A stretch of 53,551 nt of DNA from Seminavis robusta. Taxonomy: Eukaryota; Bacillariophyta; Bacillariophyceae; Naviculales; Naviculaceae. The stretch is taken from the NCBI GenBank assembly GCA_903772945.1, contig CAICTM010000672.1, positions 1 through 53,551 of the forward strand. Direction: 5' to 3'. Made by a program: the position numbers and the translations under genes. Every line of letters starts with the position of its first letter. The first letter of the stretch is position 1. This document shows positions 1 to 10,292 of this stretch, in pieces. The notes beneath the pieces are model-generated. The model made no database searches. It was not told the DNA's origin and worked only from the letters and a program-made list of their open reading frames with translations.

Positions 1-637
1 CATCAGATACTATTATATGAGGGGAGATTGCAGAAAAGAGGTCATTCCCCCCCATCCTCTATATAATTTTTGTCCGAAGAACAGACTTTACGTCAGCAAG
101 TATGTGTACGTTGATGCCGAATTCAAATTGATCCAACGGATATCTGACTCGCTTCCCAATCCTTGGCTCGCACCAAACCCTCCCATTTTTTTGAAATTGG
201 ACCAAACTCCCATTGCTGGTAGCATTCTCCGGATCAATGCTGTTGTTGTTGAGGTAAGAGAATGGTCGACAATGAGCATAGCTAGATCGTGTTGTTACTA
301 TTATCTGTTGCTTGCTACTACTATTGTTATCTAACAGCGTCTTCATTATCCGATCCAACGTCGTCCTTCTCTCCTTCCACTACGACCGACGCTCCTGAAG
401 TCCACTAACTACCGACGCTCAATCCACTACAGACGCTCAGTCGTACTCGACAAGGTAAGAAGTCATGCTGCTGTTGTGTTGTTGTTGTTGTGTTGTTGTA
501 ATCCACACTAGGCGACAATGGCATGCTACTAATCACTAATCCTACGGCCGTCCTCAACTTCTGTAGACGTGCACCGATCGAACGCTCGTTCTTCTATCCT
601 CACTACCGACGCCTCTTCCTCTACCGACTGACGCTCC
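1..637. other. No recognisable gene; GTT-rich low complexity
   Basis: I see no supportable gene here. The short open frames have no coherent protein character. A GTTGTT-type microsatellite lies at about 472-500, and several direct ACTACCGACGCTC-like words recur between 370 and 630, suggesting decayed repeats. The stretch leads into the degenerate coding remnant that starts near 638. Confidence 0.4.
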
Positions 638-1350
638 TTGATACAACAACAACACTGCTACAAAACAGAACTTGCTGGGCTATTTGTCTTGATCAGCGAC
701 TACAGGGAGGGCAAGACTCTTGAACAACAACAACCATCTACTACTCTACTCCTCACGGAACGTCCTCCTACCGAACTCGACCATGAGGATCGCAACTACT
801 TCTCCTTCTCAAGTGGCTGCAAGTGTCAACAGATACCCATTAATGAGCTGAGGGTACAAGGATGGATTCACTGCAAGTATGTCATTTGTGGGTACAACAG
901 TGATGAGGAGGATAAACTTCTGTTTGGCCACAACAGCATGGAAGTGACGTTCTTGAGGAGTTGATATTGCAAGGAGCATGCAAGCCACTTCCTCCTGCCA
1001 TGACCGACATCATGGATAATGTTAGCTTCAGGCCTTCAGACAAGTCCAAAATGGTACAGAGCTGTCATCTCCACCTCTCTGAATGCTGGAGTCGCCGTCG
1101 CAACATCCTGTGAAAGGAAGACATCTTCATTGAGTGCATCTATTGGTTAGTGAGGGAAAGGATCAGTGAGAGCTATGAGTTGTCCTCCCTCGAAGGACAG
1201 AGTGTGATGGATGCTTGGCATTATTATTGTTGCCACTGGTATGACTACAAGAAGAACATTTACAAGAAGAATATTTCCTTCCAGGAATTGGCTGAGATGA
1301 GTGAGACTATGGTTGTTGATTTCATTGGCATTGACTCAGATGAAGAGTGA
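638..1350 (+). pseudogene. Decayed coding remnant, probably transposable element
   Basis: Protein-like sequence runs along the plus strand but changes frame. A first segment (about 638-964) contains a DHEDRNYFSF stretch and a CKCQQIPINELR stretch. A second frame (about 950-1110) reads like LQGACKPLPPAMTDIMDN. A third (1150-1350) holds YELSSLEGQSVMDAWHYYC and ends IGIDSDEE then stop. Stops and shifts separate the pieces, so no intact product is possible. I do not recognise the family. The remnant converges on the minus-strand remnant ending at 1336, and both are probably parts of one or two old mobile elements. A 30-bp tandem duplication sits at its 3' end. Confidence 0.35.
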
Positions 1351-1376
1351 GACTATGGTTGATGATTTCATTGGCA
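1301..1376. repeat. Short tandem duplication (30 bp, spacing 46)
   Basis: The 30-base word beginning GTGAGACTATGGTTG occurs at 1301-1330 and again at 1347-1376 with one mismatch. The duplication lies exactly where the two convergent remnants meet, so it is a recent local event in already decayed DNA. Confidence 0.85.
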
Positions 1377-4193
1377 AAGTTACTGAATTGAAATGTAAGT
1401 TAATATCTAGATTACAATGACGCAACAATGCTACCCATTCTGCTGACCATATCAAATGTATTGAGACGGCAATAGCGTCATGTGGTGTCTTCCTCTCCTG
1501 TTGGTCAACCACTGGCAGTATCTCTGACAACAGCCATTCGTTGGAGTGACTGGAAAGGAGCTGGCAGAATTGGTTGGAATTGCACGCATTAGCATGCAGT
1601 TGCATCATTGAATTCGGTGTTGTTGCTGAATATAGAACAGTTACCAATGTAAATTTCTTGTTGTGCTACAGGAGGACTCTTGTGGAGTGGATTGGTGGGG
1701 AGGTTGAGCTGTGAACCGTTGTGGTTGTGGTGTGGAATGTTGTGGTTGGTTGTGGAACCGGTTGTGTTGTGAAGCTTCAACTGGACTGGTGCACAATCTA
1801 CACAAGCAACAATCATTTGGTGAGTACTTCTGCCTGTGAGGTTTGAATCAAACAATGTACTCTGAAAAGAATCTTTCTCCATTATCCTCTGGCAGTTGTT
1901 CTGCATTTGGAAATGTGCATCCAGACCAAAGCCTCTGCCATGTCATTGAGGTAAGCAACTCTGAATGGTTCCAGTAAGGAACAACCTTCTCCATCCAGCT
2001 GGAATTGACTTCTTTCTGCATCGCTGATTCTTGACAGGAGGCTCTCTTGTGTCTAATCTTGAGGTTGTATCTAGCAGTGCCAGCAAGGTTGTTGCATCAG
2101 CAAGGCTCTCCTCATTCCACCATTGCCAAAAGTGGCAAACTTGTCATGGAAAAGCCTATAACTTGACTCTCCTCTCCTTGAAGTACTCTGGAAGATGTGC
2201 TTGAGTTTTGAGAAGGTTGGATTGTTCCATACACTTGCTCCATTGGTAGTGGATCAGCAAGTGAATGGCTTTCTCAATTCAGTTGTCTACTGCTGGTTTG
2301 TTGTCTGGAGTGAATAAGGTAAATGTTCTTGACTGGATCACAGTCTTCCTCTGGCCAGGTTGGCTGCCCTCACTGGCTGTCACATTGATACCTGCAGAAC
2401 CACTGTTGAACTTCATGTCTCATTGTTCTCTGTTTTCTCATCCTTCTTCCTTAGGTATTGGAGTATCTGTCACTGGAAGACCTTGGTTGATTGCATGGTC
2501 TGAGATCTCCACCATGGAATAGTGTTTGCCATCAGCTGATAGTAGACCATGTTTCAGAGCATAGAGAACCTTCTCATAGTCCTCAGGAAATGTACTCATA
2601 GAGGCAATCCCAAGAGCATTCAAAGCTTCGAAGTAGTCAATGTGACCCTTCCTCAAAGTTACAGAATCCTTTTCTCATAATGGAACAGGCCAAGTCTTCC
2701 CTCATATGCTGGAAAGAGCTAGTCTCCCAATGAGTCTCCTTGTGTGGGCAGTGTCGCTGTACATGTCAGCTGGATTGAAGTGTCTCCTCCTATGCATAGC
2801 TGCATGCTGCATGGGATGAAGTGGATGGTCTTGGTGGTTAGGAACAAACAGCACTGCCTATCTCACCAGTTCGTGGCAGCATCCCAAGCAACGACTGCTC
2901 CAACCTCTCTCTTCATAATTCTTGTGCGCTGGAAAGTGTGGTCTTGCAGAAGATACCCTTGTTTCAACTGACACTTTGAATCTCTCTAGTTGTGCCTCGT
3001 GTTGTCGCTGATCCTCCAAGGGATTCCTGTTGGACGCAGCGGCCTTATCGAACAAGTCACGGATTGTGTCACCAAGAGGAGGGTATTGCTTGATTTAAGT
3101 CCCATCCTTTGGAAGGAATGGTGGAGGATCCTTCTCACTCCTTGCCAGAAGAAGAAGTACGACAGCATGTCTGAAACTCTCTGTGATCATTGTAGATGAA
3201 GCCCGACTGCAGTGATTCAACCATTCCAATAGTAACAATTAGAAGCGAACACCTCAGTTGCTGTTCTCTCTAGGTGATAGTCCTTCTTAGCAAAGGCATA
3301 CTTAGAGTCGAATGGATACAGCAAGGAAGCATGCTCTTGGATAGACAGCAGAACCTCTGCTTTGTTGGAATCACAATCCCTCTTGCACAGCTCAAACCAT
3401 GACATTGACCATGCACCAAGATGGAGTTCCAGCAATGCCAAAGATTGGGAACAAGGTCTTGTTGTGTGTCCAGTTTGTCCTTGTATTGTTGCGTTTGCCA
3501 GAGCATCTTCCATCCGGACAAGGTACAGTGATGCCACATCGATTCCAGTCCACTAGGAAGAGTTTCTGCCCAACAATAGAGTGATAGCGGGGAGATTTGA
3601 ATTGCTCATCTGTGGAGGGAACTGTCATGGTGAGTCCTTGGAAGTGTTGATTGTAAAGCTCCTTGTTCTTGGTTCTGGTGATCGACTCAGACACTTCTTC
3701 TGCCATAGCTATCATTGCAGTGTCATTGTCTGTGCTTTTCCACAAAGTGAATCCCCCGAACGAGCTGTGACTTCCGCAAAACACGCGATGCATTACCTTT
3801 CTGCTTGAGTGCGGGCTTGCTGTGTGTCAGACAAAGAATGCCTCCCATTTTCTCTTGTGGATGCCTCCCTTCCTCTCTCATTCAGATGGAAGAGGACACT
3901 GAATTGCCTGTGTCTCCTGCTTCTTTGAATTGTCTCCATGTCACCTCAAAGGTCCTGCCCTTTGTTATGGTATTCTTAATACAGAAGACAGAGTGTGATC
4001 TCTGTGGGACTCTGAGACCAAGATGTCTGGTCTTACAGATGACACAGTTTTTGAGTGGATCAAAGACTTTTGCTACCACTCCTCCCAGAGTTGTTTGGGG
4101 TCCTTCTCCTCTGGCTCTCTTGGATGATCTTTGGTTGTTGTTGCGAGTTTGGAAAATGCCTCTTCTGTGGATCGATCTGACCTGGCAGCCCAT
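1336..4193 (-). pseudogene. Decayed transposon-type open reading frame, many frameshifts
   Basis: Reading the minus strand from 4193 downwards gives coherent protein in changing frames. Near 4190-3880 there is a segment with NCVICKTRHLGLRVPQRSHS, a Cys/His pattern seen at the start of some uncharacterised algal transposon proteins. The frame at 3793-3392 has a GQKLFLVDWNRCGITVPCPD stretch, reminiscent of DUF6729-type zinc modules in transposon proteins; this match is from memory and weak. The frame at 3537-3217 has LLELHLGAWSMSWFELCKRD, that at 2656-2438 has NALGIASMSTFPEDYEKVLY, and that at 1647-1336 ends the remnant. At least six stops or frameshifts interrupt it, so it is not functional. 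It could be part of a DNA transposon. No terminal repeats were found. Confidence 0.45.
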
Positions 4194-5025
4194 ACCCTAC
4201 AACGGTTCGTTGGGTGGCTGCCTGGCTCTCTGATTCGGAATCGGGAATCCAACTGATAACCCTCTCCCTTTCTTTTTCTTTTTCCCTCCCCCGCGCTGCT
4301 GCCTAACCCCCCCATAAAGTCGTATTGAGCTCTTGCGCTAGAAACAGCAGCAAACCTGACAAAGCTCCAGCCAAATTCGGAGAAACTCCAGTTTGGCCAG
4401 TGACGTGACCGGTAAGTACCCTAGTAGTAAAAGAAGTCCAACAGTTTTACTGCAAGCTCCAGCATCCGGGAACGACCTCCCAGCTCCAAATCCAGTATGC
4501 ATAGCGCTTCGAAGCCGAGGAACTCTATGTTTTTGCTGTTTTGAGGCACCAACACCAACACGATCATCATACTGCCTACCGGTAGGCTAAATCACTTTGC
4601 ATTGTCCTAGCTAGCTATCTCTCTAGCTAGGATCAATATTTGGGGGGTCTAAAGAAGAGGAGTAATCTACGGAAGCCGACAGAGGGCCAGGCTTTGGAAA
4701 AGAATTGATTGGTCTTAGTCTACTTGAGAGTTTCTTATTGACCTTTCGTGGGTGTCGCGAGAGGTTTCTCAAGACGTCGATTTTGACCTCATGAACCCGC
4801 AGTGATTGCGGATTAATTCTAGTCTATCCCATGCCTCGGAGACCCTTGGCACTGCGTACCCGTAGTCGGCTGCATCGCTCCCCGTCAACGAGCGCCGGTC
4901 CCGTGCCACTTCGTCTCCGTGCAGGTTAAATTATCCTGTGCCGCAGAACTTTGGGGTTTGAAACACGGGGGCCTTTGAGTGCGGTACCCTGCCAGGCCGC
5001 CTGTACCTGCGACCTTTAGGATTGA
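4194..5025. other. Intergenic; CTAGCTAG motif and inverted repeats
   Basis: There is no supportable gene. A pyrimidine-rich run lies at about 4260-4300, a CTACCGGTAG palindrome at about 4576-4585, and a CTAGCTAG cluster at 4607-4631. The last 300 bases are GC-rich and form the 3' flank of the minus-strand gene ending at 5026. I looked for a structured RNA there and could not support one. Confidence 0.5.
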
Positions 5026-8000
5026 TCAGGCATCCCCATTGGACGAGCGTTTTCTCTGCGTGTCGTAGTGCTGAGGCAGCTCATACTTGTATGATTCGTT
5101 TGGTCGAAACATTTCTGGCTGTAACACCTGAAGAGTGGCATTCATCAGAAGCAAAAGCGATCGGAACTCGGCTTCTTTGCCTTCGTCATCAATTGCTGCC
5201 ATGAGCTTTTGAAAGCTTCGCAAGGTGCCTGTGATCACTGCACATTGTGCCTTGGCAGCAGGCCACAGCAGATTGGCGGCTTCGTGCCAATCTTTGCTTG
5301 ATATGTCGTCAGGGACGGCCAATGACTGTGAAGTGACCTGTTTCAGCTGCTCGACTAACCGAAGCAAGGACGGATGCTGGACTACGATGGGAGGCTGCTG
5401 TTGAGCTGCCGTTCGGGCCACTGTGACGCGGGCCATATGAACCAAATCACGTTGGCTGTTCAGCTCGTTTTCAACTCCACAGGAGAACCCCGCCAGAAAG
5501 AAACTCAGTGAAACTGTATGAGCCACAGAGAAGTGACCGTGCTTGCAAAGAACATTCCACATATCAATCGGCTCCTTCTTGCCCGGGTTCATGTAACATG
5601 GCATGGATGCAAGTCCCATACCACGACGCCACTCTTGGATTATGTCATCCAATTGATGAGAGGCTCCGCCAAATGTGATGGAATCATTGGAATCTAATGA
5701 TGTTGGCAAGCCACCAATGGCACAAACGGCGGCCATTGGTTGCCGAACAAACCAACCTTCTGGTCCGTCCCAGAATGTGACTCCCACTTGCTGCATGAGC
5801 GCCCGCAACCGAGCCTTCAACGGGACCTCAAGAATCGATTTCCACGCGCGATCCATATCAATGAAGGCTGCGCCCTGATGCTCCAATGTGGCTGGCGATC
5901 TTTCTCGACGAGAGCTGTTGTTGTTTGGGTCGGCGGTCGACACCACAGGGGTATACACGGGCGTAACAGCAGGAGCAGGATCCTCCGTTGCAAGTATCCG
6001 TTTCTGCACTTCTTCCAGTTGATCGTAGAAGCCAAAGCCTCGATCATAGTTGACATAACACGGCTCGAACAGGGGACAGACCTCTTTGTAGGTTGTCGCA
6101 TCATCCGCAGTAATCAGGCCCTTTTCCTCCAATACAACCACAAGTTGATCGTACAGGCCCCTAATAGCGAAACATTCAGCAACAGACACAGCATTCTGAC
6201 CCGACAATCGAGTCATGACCTTGCAGAGCTTGTCTGCATAGATTTTGACATCAGGGATCATTGGAAACCTTGCCAACAGATGCAACTGACCAATCATATA
6301 ACGACCCAGGGAATTGCGTCGAATAACACCAGGCGATGCAGCGCAAGGTTGGCCATGAAATGCTGGTTTGATCCGATCTTCGAATAGTCGATCCAACGAA
6401 CGCTCCACCAGATCTCTTCCGCTCAAGGATGACTCAGCCCCGATTGCAGCAGCAAACTCTTCTACCGTTTCAATGCGACTTCCCCCGGGCGAACCCGCCA
6501 GTGCCTGTTTGATCGGCTCGACAAGCTTTGACCAGCGCTGGAACTCGTCGCACCGTGATACCATAGAATCGTAGTTCTGTGATGTCCACCGGTAGTCTTC
6601 AACAAAGAACGGCATGTACTTGTCTTTGAACCTCTTCAGCGCCTCAGGTTCAGCGGTGTCGTTGCTGTTCCCTCTGAGCAGCTCCATCCATCCGGAATCG
6701 TCGCCCAGCAAACAATAGATTGCGTTGGCATGAAGAAGCCTCCGAAATTGTCGCAATGTATATTCAGTATCCGGTAGCTCTGGGAATGGATCGATCCCAG
6801 TTGCTTGGAATAGTGGCCAGATGGCACGTTTTGCGAAATCATATTGCACACCAGATCGTCTGAGCGCTTCCGCTAATAGCATGTCCGCGAAAACGTTGTC
6901 GCCTCACTTAGCATTCGAAACACGATATACACTCGTCGAAGGATTGGCGTATGACGCCCACTGAAAACCAGATCAGGGATCATGAAATGGCCAAAATCGT
7001 GGGCAAGGAATGTCAGCTCGTGTATCTCATCCTTCTTTTTCACAAAGGGGATCCCTGAGTTCAACCCAGGCAACCAGTAGTTCACTTCACGGCGAGAGAT
7101 GGACGAGCGAAAGAAGACGCCATCATTCACAACAGAGTAGAAGCATGGCAGCAATCGAGAGGCAACTCCCGTGTGGAAATAGCTCGTATTCGCCACAAAC
7201 TTGGCACAATCCAATCCATCCGAAAATCCTATTGATATGGTTCGTTTTCTGTCGACGTTCTTCTCATGTTGATTGACGTTTGGCAAATGGCCCCATTCTT
7301 TGCGATTCTTGTAGTGCACATGATCCGCGACGAAAGCAGAAAGGTTGGAATCTCGCGGACTGCAGGAAAAGGAGATTTGTGAGTGGCATGCTGGCATGAT
7401 GATGGCGCCGCGGGGGGCTGAAACACAATTGCCTGAACTCACCTGCACTTGAAGCCGGCAAGCTTCTTTTCATGATAGGAGAGACTGGTGGCTTTCAGGA
7501 CAAAGATATCATCAAAGCCGAACACCTGCTCCTTGTTGCCTCGCTTTGAGAGATCAATGAAGCCCTCAACATCATTTGAGTAGAACTTTGTTGTCATAAC
7601 GCCGCCTTCTGTGTTGCCGTCCGTACTGATCTCGCCATCTCGTGCGCTCCCAGCATGACGTAGACCAATGGACGAGAATTCCTGAGCTGCGGTTGCAATG
7701 TCTTCCTTCCAGGTCCAGCAAATGAGATTGGCTTTGACCATAGCACGTTCTCCATCAACAGGATTGTCGTTAAAGTTGGCAGCCTTATCTTCCCCATATT
7801 TCAACAGCAACATCTGTTCCCACATGACCGCCTTGCACCAAAAAGTGTTGGGTTCCGTTTGCGCCAAGAGTTGCCGTGCTAGTGGTTCCAAAGTCGTGGC
7901 AACTTTTTCAATCGTCTTACCGGCCGTCCTGAAACCGTAAGGATTGACATGGGCTACGCCAATTCCATACCTGGCAAAGAACAACCGAAATTCGTTCACT

Positions 8001-9643
8001 TTCTGGATACTAGAGCTAATGACGAATACAATCCTTTGTCCCTTGCGGATTGGAGGCGCCAATGGCGTTGGAGTGCACTTCTTTGCCTTCTTCATGAATG
8101 CCTTGGCTTGAAACTGCTCTTTTTCCACGTTTGCGGCAGTAGGTAGCAAGTCAAGGTTGCGGTTCTTGTCTATCTTGGAAGAAACAGGTTGTGGGTGAGA
8201 TACTGCTTCTGTGTTGGCGCTGTCAGTCGTAGTTGTGGGCTTTTCAGTGGGTGATGCATTTACCGCATCTCGTTGCGTGTCAGATGGTGAAAGCGGTTGG
8301 TTCTCCTCTTTGTCGTTTGGGACCAGCAGTATCACTCTCCCGCCACACACAGCAAAGTCAGGCGGAGGATCCAATACTAAACGATAAGCATCTTTGGTAT
8401 ATGGCGGCCATGACTCCGTTCCGGGATGCCACCCCTTTGCCGGTCGAAGACTGACGATCCGGAACACGACGGGATGATATCCTATCCGCACCCTGGCACC
8501 ATTCCTGAGTTCGGGTGGTTTCGTGGCTCCCTCCTGAAAGACCAAGTACGCGTGCGCTTGTCTTCGATTGGTCCAGACAGAACAAATGTCGTGAAGTATC
8601 CACTGCGTCATGTCCTCTTGTAGGTGTTGTTCGGTTTCTCCGCCATTCTCAGTGTGTCCAAACACTTGCTGGAACGATTCGAATTGCCGATCCGCTGCAA
8701 TCTGGGGCAAATGCTGGAGAAGAGGTCGACAATAAGTCGCGACTTCCTGCACTGCTTGATGGACTTGGAGCGGCATTTTGGTTTGAGTTGTCGTGGACTG
8801 CGTAGATCGATACTTTATCCATAATTTGGCCGATCGCCTACTGGACCCCATGGCTTCCTCTGTCAATCGTTGCATCCAACGAGCATCCAATGGTAAATCG
8901 GGAGATGCCAGTGCATAAAAGGCCACGTTCAAGCATGTGACCACCACGCCTTGTCGTAATCTCCCTGTTCTTATCATAATAACCAAATCCCATAGATCCT
9001 TCGGGGCCCAGTGACACTGAACAAGTTGTTTTTGTTGATGAATGTCTGAGTTTGCTTCGGTTGTTTGGAGTTTATTATTATTGACAGTCCATTTATTTCT
9101 CTTGAACAAAGCAGCACATTTCCAACCAAATTGCATCTCCATTGGTACTGCCAGAAATTGTATGTTTGTTCCATTTTGGCAGGCATACTTCATCCACTCC
9201 CAGGTTGGAAAGATTGGATCTCCCCAACCAATATCGACATGCAATTCAACTTTGGTCTCGTCTGGGAGAGTCACATCAAAGACAGAAAAGAGTCCATTGG
9301 AATGAGGCACTGGGTAATCTTTGCGCGTTCGTTCCGTCGATCGGAGGACCACAGAGCAACCATCATCTTCTTCTTGCTGCAGGGAAGAGCAACAGTCTTG
9401 CCAAAATCCTCTGGTTTGTATGCAGTCGTCACCATCGACAGGATACAGAGCAGCAAAATCCAAGTCAGCTGCAGGACGGTCAATACCCAACTCCAAGGCC
9501 CAAGTGCGAGTTAGAAAGCTTCCCTTCAAGGCCAACACTCGTCGTGCTTCAGACGTGGATGCGATGCGTCGAAGAAGCGCCTCTTGGGCTAGCAATTTGG
9601 AGTCCGTGTTATCTTCGTTAGCAGCTGCAGATGATGCGGACAT
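5026..9643 (-). CDS. Nucleotidyltransferase (AbiEii-like) / ITPase-like / HD-like multidomain protein, one intron, one apparent frameshift
   Basis: Exon 1 is 9643-7443, an 83-bp GT-AG intron is 7442-7360, and exon 2 starts at 7359. Residues about 30-245 fit the AbiEii/AbiGii nucleotidyltransferase fold: LKGSFLT at 39-45, the metal-binding DLDF at 60-63, ELHVDIGWGDP further on, and a KDLWDL helix near 217. That family transfers nucleotides to RNA; in bacteria its members act as toxins. From about residue 534, IVFVISSSIQKVNEF and later GFDDIF followed by AGFKC-S across the splice resemble Ham1/ITPase (house-cleaning NTP pyrophosphatase), but weakly. Exon 2 has HELTFLAHDFGH (7028-6987), HD-like. 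Near 6895-6905 the frame shifts by -1 (one base too few), after which an open frame of about 620 codons runs to 5026. The rest is unrecognised. Total length would be about 1,500 residues. The shift is either a sequencing error or a disabling mutation. Confidence 0.65.
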
Positions 9644-10292
9644 GGTGTTGGTTGGCTCCTGAGTGTGACTTTGTCAACTCAATAGCCAGCTAGTGCGGCC
9701 CACAAGATGCTACCTTGACTACTCTGTTCTAGCGCCTGAGTAAAGACTAAAAATCAATGGAAGCTTTAATTCATCATTTCAAAAATTACATGGAATTTTT
9801 ATGAAAGAGTCTCTGGAGCTCGAATGCACGCAGCTAACTAGCTAGACTACATGTAAAAAACAAAAAATGCCAGAATGATAGAATTTGGTAGGGATGGTTG
9901 GGTGTTTTCAGTGTCGAGTTGTGTTTGAAAAGGCGCAGGGAGTATCCACGAATGAGTTAGAGAGAAAATGCGCGTCTTGTTTAGCGCCGGGGGTGCCCGC
10001 CTCGTTTCTTCGGGACCACAAATCGCCAACTTTTTCTCTTCTATTTCGACGAAAAGCGATTTTCACCACAGAGCTTCGTCAACACAGTCAGCGTAACATC
10101 ACCCATCAACCAACTAGTTAACTACATCGATCGTAGTCTACCACCTCCCAACGAGTGCTCTTGGAGTACCATTGGATTTCGCGTCTTCATCCAAAGGGAA
10201 GGCAAGGGTGTGAGAGGCAAGCACCGAAGACTCTTTTGGCATTGGCGTCTGAATTCCTGCGATAGTTTGTTTGTCCAAAAGAATATTCAGCA
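9644..10292. promoter_or_regulatory. Divergent promoter region
   Basis: This 649-bp gap separates two genes transcribed away from each other (minus from 9643, plus from 10293), so it must hold both promoters. It contains an AT-rich stretch near 9750-9800 and a CTAACTAGCTAG motif near 9834-9846. No TATA box can be assigned with confidence. Confidence 0.5.

Noticed and set aside
4760..5000. GC-rich stretch suspected to be an snRNA or SRP RNA
   Set aside because: None of the conserved sequence boxes of U1-U6 or 7SL could be found.
6868..6905. Very short intron to repair the frame in the fusion gene
   Set aside because: The only GT-AG pair would give an intron of about 26 bp, far below the 74-197 bp seen in neighbouring genes.
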